Below, in pieces: positions 9,007-16,789 of a DNA stretch of 64,000 nt (position 1 is its first letter; the number at the start of each line of letters is the position of its first letter). The notes under the pieces were generated by a model. The model saw nothing but the letters and a program-made list of their open reading frames with translations. It searched no databases and was not told where the DNA came from. This stretch comes from Azospirillum rugosum (GTDB taxonomy: Bacteria > Pseudomonadota > Alphaproteobacteria > Azospirillales > Azospirillaceae): assembly GCF_017876155.1 (NCBI RefSeq), contig NZ_JAGINP010000018.1:62001-126000 (forward strand). Direction: 5' to 3'. The position numbers and the translations under genes were made by a program.

Positions 9007-10362
9007 ATGGCGGAACCACCGAAAACCTCGGCCCATTCCACACGCCGAATCTGGCGAGGGTTGGGCGCGATTGCCATAGTGGCAGCACTGCTTCCGGGCT
9101 GCGTCAACACCAAGTACAAGACGAACGCCCCGGTCCAGAGCTATGTGGTGGCGGACGAGCCGCGCGCCGCCTCCATCGGCCGCGACATCATCGCGCAGGG
9201 CGGTCGCGCCGGCGACGCCGCGGCGGCGATGGCGCTGGCCATGGCGGCCACCCTGCCCTCCCGCGTCGGGCTGGCCGGCGGCGGCGTCTGCGTGGTGTTC
9301 AACGCCGCCAAGAAGGAAAGCCGCACGCTCGACTTCCTGCCCCGCCCCGCTGGCTCCAATGGAACCGCCGTGCCCGCCTTCCTGCGCGGCGTCTACGCGC
9401 TCCAGGCCGGGGCCGGCGTGATGCGGTGGGAGCAGGTGGCCGTGCCCGCGGAGCAGTTGGCCGGGGGCGGCGCCACCGTCAGCCGCGCGCTCGCCCAGGA
9501 CCTGTCGGCCAACGCCGCGCGCCTGTCCGCCGATCCGGAGGCGCGGCGCGTCTTCCTCCCCACCGGCGTTCCGCTGGCGGAGGGCGCGCCGATCCGTCAG
9601 CCGGACCTCGCCGCCAGCCTGTCGCAGGTCCGCCGCGGCGGTGTCTCGGCGCTCTACGGCGGCCCGCTGGGCGCCACCGTCGGCCCGGCGCTCGGCATCG
9701 ACCAAGCCGCGCTGCGCGGCTACCAGCCGCGCTGGGGCGAGACCGCGTCGGTGCCGCTGGGCATCGTCTCCATGCAGTTCGCCCAGCTGCCGGAGCGCGA
9801 GTCGGGCGCCGCGCTGGTCGCCGCCTGGAACGCCGCCGCCGACCTGCCCCCGGCCCAGCGCGCCGCCCGCGTCGCCCAGGCGCTGGGCGCCACCGGCAAC
9901 GGCACGAACGCCCCCGGCGCCGGCCTCGCGGTGATCGACCCGGAGGACAATGGCGTGGCCTGCACCTTCACCATGGGGGCGCCCTTCGGCACCGGCCGCA
10001 TGATTCCGGGCACCGGCATGCTGGCCGCCCAGGGCGTGACCCGCGCCGATTTCGGCGCGCCGGGCCTGCTCGCCAACGCCATCGTTGGCCGCACCCAGTT
10101 CGCTGGCACCGGCACGGCGTCGGGCAGCGACGGCCCGTCCGCCGGCCCGGCCGCGCTGCTGTCCACCGCCCTGCCCGCCGCGCTGGAGAAGCAACCCGGC
10201 GACGCCATCCAGGCCGCCCGCCCGGCCTCGGCCCCCGGCCGCGCCAGCTTCGTCGCCTGCCAGACCTCGATCGAGAGCGGCTGGAAGGAATGCCAGATCG
10301 CCGCCGACCGCAACGCGCACGCCCTCGGATTCCTGGTCGAAACGCCGCGCGAATCGGACTAA
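9007..10362 (+). CDS. Gamma-glutamyltranspeptidase-like lipoprotein, probably catalytically inactive
   Basis: A 451-residue protein with a basic N-terminus and lipobox LLPGC, so probably lipid-anchored. The body follows the gamma-glutamyltranspeptidase fold: the GGT-like start (QGGRAGDAAAAMALA, GLAGGGVCVVFN) and the small-subunit start (LAVIDPEDNGVACTFTMG, FGTGRMIPGTGML). In active enzymes the nucleophile is a Thr seven residues before the Asp of SVVD; here that place is Gly304, followed by Ala305. The PLSSM motif is also not seen. ATG 9007 is taken as the start because it supplies a positively charged n-region; TTG 9061 is the alternative. I infer a binding or structural role rather than glutathione breakdown. 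Confidence 0.75.
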   Translation: MAEPPKTSAHSTRRIWRGLGAIAIVAALLPGCVNTKYKTNAPVQSYVVADEPRAASIGRDIIAQGGRAGDAAAAMALAMAATLPSRVGLAGGGVCVVFNAAKKESRTLDFLPRPAGSNGTAVPAFLRGVYALQAGAGVMRWEQVAVPAEQLAGGGATVSRALAQDLSANAARLSADPEARRVFLPTGVPLAEGAPIRQPDLAASLSQVRRGGVSALYGGPLGATVGPALGIDQAALRGYQPRWGETASVPLGIVSMQFAQLPERESGAALVAAWNAAADLPPAQRAARVAQALGATGNGTNAPGAGLAVIDPEDNGVACTFTMGAPFGTGRMIPGTGMLAAQGVTRADFGAPGLLANAIVGRTQFAGTGTASGSDGPSAGPAALLSTALPAALEKQPGDAIQAARPASAPGRASFVACQTSIESGWKECQIAADRNAHALGFLVETPRESD

Positions 10363-10399
10363 ACCAAGCCCACCGGGACTCACAGCCTAGTTTGGGATC

Positions 10400-11554
10400 A
10401 TGAGCAAGCAGCCGAAAGTCTCCACCCGGGGCGCCATCCCGCCCTTCTTCGTCATGGAAGTCATGCGCGCCGCCGCCGAGCGTGAGGCCGCCGGGCTGGA
10501 GGTCCTGCACATGGAGGTCGGGCAGCCCTCCACCGGCGCGCCGAAGGGCGTGCTGGAGGCCGCCCACCGCGCCTTGGACACCGACGTGCTGGGCTACACC
10601 GGCGCGCTCGGCATCCCCGCGCTGCGCGCGGCCATCGCCCGCTGGTACCAGGACCGCTACAAGGTTGCGGTGCCGGAACGTCGCGTGGTCGTAACGACCG
10701 GCTCCTCGGGCGCCTTTCAGCTGGGCTTCCTGGCCGCCTTCGATCCGGGCGACCGGGTCGCCATGGCCTCGCCCAGCTACCCGGCATACCGCCACACGCT
10801 GACCGCCATCGGCGTCGAGCCGGTGGAGCTGCCGACCGGGCCGGAGCACCGGTTCCAGCCGACCATTGCGCTGCTGGAACAACTGGACAAGCCGATCCAG
10901 GGCCTGATCGTGGCGAGCCCCGCCAACCCCACCGGCACGATGCTGAGCCGGGAAGAGCTGACGGAGATCGCCGCCTGGTGCGACGCCAATGGCGTGCGCC
11001 TTGTGTCGGACGAGATCTACCACGGCCTGACCTACGGGCCGGAGGCCGTCACCGCGGCGGAGGTCAGCGAGACCGCGCTGGTGGTGAACAGCTTCTCCAA
11101 ATACTTCTCGATGACCGGCTGGCGGCTCGGCTGGATGGTCGTGCCGGACGACCTGATCCGCTCGGTCGAATGCCTGGCGCAGAACCTGTTCATCTCCGCC
11201 CCGACCCTGTCGCAGGCCGCGGCCGTCGCCGCCTTCGACTGCACCGCGGAGCTGGACGGCCACGTCGCCCGCTACGCCCGCAACCGCCAGATCCTGCTGG
11301 AGGAACTGCCCAAGGCCGGCTTCGACAAGCTGGCGCCCGCCGACGGCGCCTTCTACGTCTACGCCGACGTGTCGGCCATGACCGACGACAGCGAGGCCTT
11401 CTGCAAGCGCATCCTGGCGGAGACGGGCATCGCCTGCACGCCAGGCATCGACTTCGACCCGGCCCGCGGCCACCATTTCGTCCGCTTCAGCTTCGCCGGT
11501 TCGGAAGCGACCATCGCCGAAGCCGCCCGGCGGCTGATCGCGTGGAAGAAATAA
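10400..11554 (+). CDS. Pyridoxal-phosphate aminotransferase, class I/II
   Basis: Fold-type I aminotransferase of 384 residues, probably acting on aromatic, branched or acidic amino acids; the substrate is not clear. The cofactor lysine is Lys234 in NSFSKYFSMTGWRLGW. The ASPANPTG motif and the substrate carboxylate-binding Arg in FVRFSFAG are present. It starts 38 bases after the GGT-like gene on the same strand, but a functional link is not evident. It converges with gshA, and a palindromic repeat separates the two. Confidence 0.9.
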   Translation: MSKQPKVSTRGAIPPFFVMEVMRAAAEREAAGLEVLHMEVGQPSTGAPKGVLEAAHRALDTDVLGYTGALGIPALRAAIARWYQDRYKVAVPERRVVVTTGSSGAFQLGFLAAFDPGDRVAMASPSYPAYRHTLTAIGVEPVELPTGPEHRFQPTIALLEQLDKPIQGLIVASPANPTGTMLSREELTEIAAWCDANGVRLVSDEIYHGLTYGPEAVTAAEVSETALVVNSFSKYFSMTGWRLGWMVVPDDLIRSVECLAQNLFISAPTLSQAAAVAAFDCTAELDGHVARYARNRQILLEELPKAGFDKLAPADGAFYVYADVSAMTDDSEAFCKRILAETGIACTPGIDFDPARGHHFVRFSFAGSEATIAEAARRLIAWKK

Positions 11555-11567
11555 AAGACACAGGACC

Positions 11568-11653
11568 GTAGGTTGGGTGGAGGCGTCAGCCGAAACCCAA
11601 CACACGCCGCATCGCGACGATGTTGGGTTGCGCTGGCGCTCCACCCAACCTAC
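11568..11653. repeat. Dispersed palindrome, GTAGGTTGGGTGG family (copy 1)
   Basis: Outer arms GTAGGTTGGGTGGA (11568-11581) and TCCACCCAACCTAC (11640-11653) are perfect inverse complements. Inner arms around CGAAACCCAACA and TGTTGGGTT also pair. Copy 2 is at 14982-15066. It lies between converging genes. Confidence 0.9.
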
Positions 11654-11668
11654 GCATTTTTCTCAGGA

Positions 11669-13033
11669 TCAGTACGCGTATTCCTTGAACACCGGGTCGA
11701 CGCTGCCGCCCCAGGGGCCGTTGAACTTCGCCAGAAGCTCGTCGGCCGGGGTTTCGCCGCTCTCGGCGATGCTGACCAGCGTGTCGAGGAAGTGGCTTTC
11801 GTCGTCGCCCCAGTTGTCGTTGCGGGCGCGGCGGACGAGGCCGTCGCGGGCGATGGCCAGCACCTCCAGCGCGACCTCGCGCACCGTCCGGTTCCGGAAG
11901 GTGGTGCGCAGGCCATGGCGCGGCACGTTGGCGCGCAGGTGCGCACGCTCTTCCGTCGTCCAGTCCTTCACGAGGTCCCAGGCGGCGTCGAGCGCCTGGG
12001 CGTCGTACAGCAGCCCGACCCACAGCGCCGGCAGGGCGCACAGCCGCCGCCACGGGCCGCCGTCGGCGCCGCGCATCTCCAGGTACTTCTTCAGGCGCAC
12101 CTCGGGGAAGGAGGTGGTCATGTGGTCGGCCCAGTCGGTGATCAGCGGGGTTTCGCCCGGCAGCACCGGCAGCTTGCCGTCCATGAAGTCGCGGAAGGAC
12201 AGGCCCGCGGCGTCGATGTACGCGCCGTCGCGGTAGACGAAGTACATCGGCACGTCGAGCAGATAGTCGACGTAGCGCTCGAACCCGAAGCCGTCCTCGA
12301 ACACGAAGGGCAGGTCGCCGGTGCGGTCGGGGTCGGTGTCGGTCCAGATGTGGCTGCGGAAGGACTGGAAGCCGTTCGGCTTGCCCTCGGTGAAGGGGGA
12401 GTTGGCGAACAGCGCCGTGGCGATGGGCTGCAGCGCCAGGCTGACGCGGAACTTCTTCACCATGTCGGCTTCCGACGCGAAGTCCAGGTTCACCTGCACG
12501 GTGCAGGTCCGCGTCATCATGTCGAGGCCGAGGCTGCCGCGCTTGGGCATGTAGTCGCCCATGATCTTGTAGCGGCCCTTGGGCATCCACGGGATCTCGT
12601 CGCGGCGCCACTTGGGCTGGAAGCCCAGACCCATCATGGCGATGCCCAGTTCGCCGCCGACCTCCTTCACCTGGCGCAGGTGGCGGTGCACCTCGGCGCA
12701 GGTCTGGTGCAGGGTCTCCAGCGGCGCACCGGACAGTTCGACCTGCCCGCCGGGCTCCAGGGTGATGTTGGCCATGCCCTGGGTCAGGGCGATGATGTTG
12801 CCGTTCTCCTCCACCGCGTCCCAGCCGAAGCGCTGGAGGCGCTTCAGCAGTTCACCGATGCCGTCCGGCCCGTCGTAGGGCAGCGGACGATTGTCGGAGA
12901 CGCGGTAGGCGAATTTCTCGTGCTCGGTCCCGATGCGCCAGTCCTGGGCCGGCTTGGAGCCGGATTCCATATACGCCACCAGCTGGCGGCGGTCGGTGAT
13001 CGGTTCACCACGCGTCTTCGGAGGTGCGGACAT
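11669..13033 (-). CDS. gshA: Glutamate-cysteine ligase (plant/alphaproteobacterial type)
   Basis: ATP-dependent first step of glutathione synthesis. The 454-residue product matches the plant-like class found in alphaproteobacteria, with IGTEHEKF near the N-terminus, the TCTVQVNLDF strand and MRGADGG late in the protein. It follows rsmE by 21 bases, an arrangement common in this class of bacteria. Confidence 0.95.
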   Translation of the reverse strand: MSAPPKTRGEPITDRRQLVAYMESGSKPAQDWRIGTEHEKFAYRVSDNRPLPYDGPDGIGELLKRLQRFGWDAVEENGNIIALTQGMANITLEPGGQVELSGAPLETLHQTCAEVHRHLRQVKEVGGELGIAMMGLGFQPKWRRDEIPWMPKGRYKIMGDYMPKRGSLGLDMMTRTCTVQVNLDFASEADMVKKFRVSLALQPIATALFANSPFTEGKPNGFQSFRSHIWTDTDPDRTGDLPFVFEDGFGFERYVDYLLDVPMYFVYRDGAYIDAAGLSFRDFMDGKLPVLPGETPLITDWADHMTTSFPEVRLKKYLEMRGADGGPWRRLCALPALWVGLLYDAQALDAAWDLVKDWTTEERAHLRANVPRHGLRTTFRNRTVREVALEVLAIARDGLVRRARNDNWGDDESHFLDTLVSIAESGETPADELLAKFNGPWGGSVDPVFKEYAY

Positions 13034-13054
13034 GAATGCTCCCGCTATCGAAAA

Positions 13055-13864
13055 TCAAACGGCCGGGCCGGCCGGATCAGCCGGAGACCGGAATGGCGGA
13101 CGTGTGTCGCCGCCCTCGGCCGTCCAGTCCCCCGAAAGGGCCTGCCAGCAGGCGAGCGCGGCCACCACCGCCGTGTCGGCCCGAAGGATGCGGGGCCCCA
13201 GGCCGACGGGGACAACAGAGGGTAGTTTACAAATTTCGTCAAGTTCCGACTGTGCAAAGCCGCCCTCCGGCCCGATCAGGAAAGCCGCCGGTCCGCGGCC
13301 CCCGTTATGCGCAGTATCGCGCACCGCCTCGGCGATCGGGCGTACGTTGCCGGCTTCCGCGCACAGGTACAGCGTACGCCCCTCCGGCCAGCCGGCCAGC
13401 GCCTTGTCCAGCGGCACGGGGTCGGACAGTTCCGGCACGGTCAGCCGCTCCGACTGCTCGGCCGCCTCGATGGCGTTGGCGCGCAGGCGGTCGGTGTTGA
13501 CGCGGTTCGGGTCGGTGCGCCGGGTGAAGACCGGCCACAGCCGCGACACGCCCATTTCCGTGGCCTTTTCGGCCACGAAATCGATGCGGCCGCGCTTGAT
13601 CGGCGCGAAGAGCAGCCAGAGGTCCGGCCCGTCCGCCTGGGCGCGCCGCTGAACCGTGACGGTCAGCGAGCACCAGCCCTTGCCGAACCCGTCGATTTCG
13701 GCCAGCCACTCCCCGTCCTTCCCGTTGAAGACGGCCACCGCGTCGCCCTTGTCGAGCCGCAGCACGTGGCGCAGGAAATGCGCGCGTTCATGGTCGAGCC
13801 CCACCGCCTGGCCCTCGGCCAGGGGGCTGTCCACGTACAGGCGCGTTTTCGGCTGGTCCGACAT
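13055..13864 (-). CDS. rsmE: 16S rRNA (uracil(1498)-N(3))-methyltransferase RsmE
   Basis: SPOUT-fold methyltransferase that methylates U1498 in helix 44 of 16S rRNA using S-adenosylmethionine. In 269 residues it has the N-terminal PUA-like domain and the C-terminal knot with IGPEGGF and LGPRILRADTAVVAAL, the family signature. It is the first gene of a probable rsmE-gshA operon, and ubiA is divergent. A TATAGT -10 hexamer lies about 40 bases upstream, but no good -35 was found. Confidence 0.95.
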   Translation of the reverse strand: MSDQPKTRLYVDSPLAEGQAVGLDHERAHFLRHVLRLDKGDAVAVFNGKDGEWLAEIDGFGKGWCSLTVTVQRRAQADGPDLWLLFAPIKRGRIDFVAEKATEMGVSRLWPVFTRRTDPNRVNTDRLRANAIEAAEQSERLTVPELSDPVPLDKALAGWPEGRTLYLCAEAGNVRPIAEAVRDTAHNGGRGPAAFLIGPEGGFAQSELDEICKLPSVVPVGLGPRILRADTAVVAALACWQALSGDWTAEGGDTRPPFRSPADPAGPAV

Positions 13865-14040
13865 CAGTTCTCATCTCCCCACATCGCGCCCGACTATAGC
13901 GGCAACAGCCGATGGACTGCGAGCGTTCGGGTCCGCCTTTTCGCCGACCTTTCCGCAGGGCAGCCCGGCCTTGCGGCGCCCGGAGTCGGCCGTTACCCTG
14001 CCCCCGCCCGCCCCACCTCCGACCGATGCGCGAGTTCGCC

Positions 14041-14973
14041 ATGACCAGCCCCGCCTCCCCCGCTCCCGCCCCCGGAGACTACACGGACATCCGGGTCGGC
14101 GACTGGATCGACCGTTACGCTCCGGCACCGATCCGCCCCTACCTGCGGCTGGCGCGGCTCGACCGGCCGATCGGGACGTGGCTTCTCCTGTTCCCGGGCT
14201 GGTGGAGCATAGCGCTGGCCGGCGCCGGGCCGCTGCCGGACTTGTGGATGATGGCGCTGTTCGGGATCGGGGCCGTGGTCATGCGCGGGGCCGGCTGCAC
14301 CGTGAACGACATCCTCGACCGCGACTTCGACGCGATGGTCGAGCGGACGCGGACGCGGCCGATCCCCTCCGGCCAAGTGTCGGTCAAGCAGGCGCTGGCC
14401 TTCCTGGTGTTCCAGCTGCTGATCGGGCTGGCGATCCTGGCGCAGTTCAACGGGCTGACCATTGGGCTGGGCGTGTTGTCGCTGGTGCTGGTCTTCACCT
14501 ACCCGCTGATGAAGCGCATCACCTGGTGGCCGCAGGCCTTCCTGGGGCTGACCTTCAACTGGGGCGCCCTGATGGGCTGGACGGCGGTGCGCGGCGAGTT
14601 GGAGTGGCCGGCGCTGGCGCTCTACGCCGCGGGGATCGTCTGGACACTGGGCTACGACACCATCTACGCCCACCAGGACAAGGAGGACGACGCCCGCATC
14701 GGCGTGAAGTCCACCGCCCTGCGGCTGGGCGACCAGAGCAAGATTTGGATCTACGGCTTCTACACCCTGACCTTCGTGGGGATCGGCATCGCCGGACGGC
14801 TGGCCGGGCTGGGCGGCCTGTACCTGCCGCTGCTGTCGCTGGCCGCCCTGCAACTGTCCTGGCAGGTGGCGACCTGGAACCCCGACGACCAGACCGACTG
14901 CCTGACCAAGTTCAAGTCCAACCGCTGGTTCGGCTGGCTGGTCCTGGCCGCGATCCTGGCCGGGAAAGTATAA
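14041..14973 (+). CDS. ubiA: 4-hydroxybenzoate polyprenyltransferase UbiA
   Basis: Integral membrane prenyltransferase that joins the polyprenyl tail to 4-hydroxybenzoate in ubiquinone synthesis. The 310-residue product has about eight hydrophobic segments and both Asp-rich diphosphate/Mg motifs: NDILDRDFD with DAMVERTRTRP, and DKEDDARIGVKS. ATG 14041 is used; an in-frame ATG at 14026 would add five residues. Divergent from rsmE and followed by a palindromic repeat. Confidence 0.95.
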   Translation: MTSPASPAPAPGDYTDIRVGDWIDRYAPAPIRPYLRLARLDRPIGTWLLLFPGWWSIALAGAGPLPDLWMMALFGIGAVVMRGAGCTVNDILDRDFDAMVERTRTRPIPSGQVSVKQALAFLVFQLLIGLAILAQFNGLTIGLGVLSLVLVFTYPLMKRITWWPQAFLGLTFNWGALMGWTAVRGELEWPALALYAAGIVWTLGYDTIYAHQDKEDDARIGVKSTALRLGDQSKIWIYGFYTLTFVGIGIAGRLAGLGGLYLPLLSLAALQLSWQVATWNPDDQTDCLTKFKSNRWFGWLVLAAILAGKV

Positions 14974-14981
14974 GGAGAATC

Positions 14982-15066
14982 GTAGGTTGGGTGGAGGCGC
15001 AGCCGAAACCCAACATCGTCGGCGCGGCAAGGTGTGTTGGGTTGCGCTTCGCTTCACCCAACCTAC
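14982..15066. repeat. Dispersed palindrome, GTAGGTTGGGTGG family (copy 2)
   Basis: Left arm GTAGGTTGGGTGGA begins at 14982, right arm TCACCCAACCTAC ends at 15066, with inner arms as in copy 1. It starts 8 bases after the ubiA stop and lies before the converging CHAP gene. Confidence 0.9.
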
Positions 15067-15093
15067 GGTGCCGCCTACGGTGCCGAGATGCCG

Positions 15094-15915
15094 TTACTCC
15101 GCCGACAGTTCGGCGACGGCGCTGGAGCCGGGTTTGCGGCCGGGCATCAGGGTGCGCAGGCCGTCGACGGAGGCAACCTCGCCCTTCGCCAGCGCGGGGC
15201 CGGCCGGCTTGCGGCGCGGCAGCACGGAAACCACCGCGCCCTCGTGCTTGGCAGCGTTGCTCGTCGTGCTTGAGGTCGCGAGGGACGCCATCAGAACCTG
15301 CGGCTTGCGGCCCGGAACGGCGACGGCGCGGCCCTTCAGCGAGGCCTCCAGCAGGCGGGGCCCGGCGGAGGCCGGCTTGCCGCGGCCGTGCGGGGCGACC
15401 GTGAAGCCGGTGTCGATGCCCGAGTCGTTGGCGTCCAGCGTGCGGCCGCGCGGGGCCTCCCCTTCCGGCAGGATGAAGCCGTAGGTGGTGTAGACGCGCA
15501 GGCCCAGCTGGTCCGACGGCTCGTGCCAGACGCGGACGGCCGACCAGTCGTTGCGGGCCGACACGTCCACCACGCGCATGTTGCGGCGCAGGCCGTTGCG
15601 GTCCAGCCAGGAATGGTCGACCTCGATGGTGCGGCGGTCGACGATGTGGCTGACCAGCGAGACGTGGCCGCGGCTCAGCCGGCCGGAGCGCTTGAAGACC
15701 AGGACCGACCCGAGCGCCGGGTGCTTGTCGCGGTCGTACTGGCCGGCGGCGTGGTTCCACCAGGTCCAGGCGTCGCCCTGGATGGTAAAGTCGGAGATGG
15801 CGCGGACGGTGCGGACGCAGTCGCCCACTTGGGCGTAGGCCTTGGATATGGCGGTGGGGCTAAGCGCGAAGAGTGCCGCGAACGAAACGCAGATCGCCAG
15901 TCCCCTCGACCGCAT
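15094..15915 (-). CDS. Secreted CHAP-domain protein
   Basis: A 273-residue exported protein: signal peptide (to about Ala28), then a CHAP domain, the Cys/His amidohydrolase fold that cuts peptidoglycan peptides. The expected catalytic pair is Cys33 in GDCVRTV and His84 in RGHVSLV; both are present in the right order. From about residue 160 the sequence is a Gly/Pro/Arg-rich tail with no known domain. It stands alone, convergent with ubiA and divergent from the methyltransferase gene. Confidence 0.82.
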   Translation of the reverse strand: MRSRGLAICVSFAALFALSPTAISKAYAQVGDCVRTVRAISDFTIQGDAWTWWNHAAGQYDRDKHPALGSVLVFKRSGRLSRGHVSLVSHIVDRRTIEVDHSWLDRNGLRRNMRVVDVSARNDWSAVRVWHEPSDQLGLRVYTTYGFILPEGEAPRGRTLDANDSGIDTGFTVAPHGRGKPASAGPRLLEASLKGRAVAVPGRKPQVLMASLATSSTTSNAAKHEGAVVSVLPRRKPAGPALAKGEVASVDGLRTLMPGRKPGSSAVAELSAE

Positions 15916-16054
15916 GTCGACCCCATGCCTTTGTTTTGTCTCTTTCGACTGGGTAACACGGGCCGGCTGGCGAGTCTACTCCGTTTGAATTATGTAACCA
16001 AAACGGGCTGTGGACAGATCAACCATGCGGCCCTCGCACAGCCGGGAATCCAAC

Positions 16055-16711
16055 ATGACCACGCTTTCTCCGAACGACTTCGTCCGGACCAACACGACCG
16101 TCGCGACGACTCCGTTGCTGCCGGAAATCCGCCTTCATTTGGCAACGGAAGTCACGCCGTTGTGGGAAGCGACCGAGGAGACCTTGCGCGAGTCGAACGT
16201 GCCGCCGCCCTACTGGGCCTTCGCCTGGCCCGGCGGGCAGGCCGTGGCGCGGCTGGTGCTCGACCGGCCGGACCTCGTCGCCGGCAAGTCGGTGCTGGAC
16301 TTCGCCGCCGGCACCGGGCTGGTGGGCATCGCCGCTATGAAGGCCGGCGCCGCGCGCGTGCAGTCCTGCGACATCGACCGCTTCGCGCTGGCCGCCATCG
16401 CGGTCAACGCCGAGCTGAACGGGGTGGAGGTGAAGGCCGTCAGCGCCGACCTGGTCGGCCGCGACCTGCCGGGCATCGACGTCGTCCTGGCCGGCGACGT
16501 CTGCTACGAAAAGCCCATGGCGGAACGCGTCACGGCTTGGCTGCGCGGGGTCGCGGCGACGGGCACGCTGGTCCTGCTGGGCGATCCCGGCCGCGCCTAC
16601 GTCCCGACGACCGGCATCGAGCGCGTCGGCCGCTACACCGTGCCGACCTCGCTGGAGCTGGAAGACCGGGAAACGCGCGACACCACCATCTGGCGCCTGC
16701 TGCCGGAGTGA
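16055..16711 (+). CDS. Class I SAM-dependent methyltransferase (ETF-beta lysine methyltransferase-like)
   Basis: A 218-residue Rossmann-fold methyltransferase. The SAM motif is VLDFAAGTGLVGIAAMKAGA, followed by the acidic loop CDIDRFA. The segment PPPYWAFAWPGGQAVARLVLD and the post-II motif GDVCYEK resemble METTL20-type enzymes, which trimethylate lysines of the electron transfer flavoprotein beta subunit in some alphaproteobacteria. The substrate is inferred only from that resemblance. Start taken at ATG 16055. Confidence 0.78.
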   Translation: MTTLSPNDFVRTNTTVATTPLLPEIRLHLATEVTPLWEATEETLRESNVPPPYWAFAWPGGQAVARLVLDRPDLVAGKSVLDFAAGTGLVGIAAMKAGAARVQSCDIDRFALAAIAVNAELNGVEVKAVSADLVGRDLPGIDVVLAGDVCYEKPMAERVTAWLRGVAATGTLVLLGDPGRAYVPTTGIERVGRYTVPTSLELEDRETRDTTIWRLLPE

Positions 16712-16724
16712 GCCTCCCTTTTCC

Positions 16725-16754
16725 TTGACGCGGCGCGATCCGCGCCGATGCTAG
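16725..16754 (+). promoter_or_regulatory. Candidate promoter with internal dyad upstream of ubiD-like gene
   Basis: TTGACG (16725-16730) and a weak TGCTAG (16749-16754) flank a perfect dyad CGGCGCG-ATC-CGCGCCG (16731-16747). The 18-base spacer with a dyad between the hexamers could be an operator; the -10 match is poor. Confidence 0.3.
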
Positions 16755-16789
16755 GCGCCCCACATCCTTTGACCAGCGACGGACCGTCC

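Noticed and set aside
11568..15066. The two GTAGGTTGGGTGG repeats as an insertion-sequence pair or attachment sites
   Set aside because: They are short palindromes at gene ends, with housekeeping genes between them and no transposase or recombinase.
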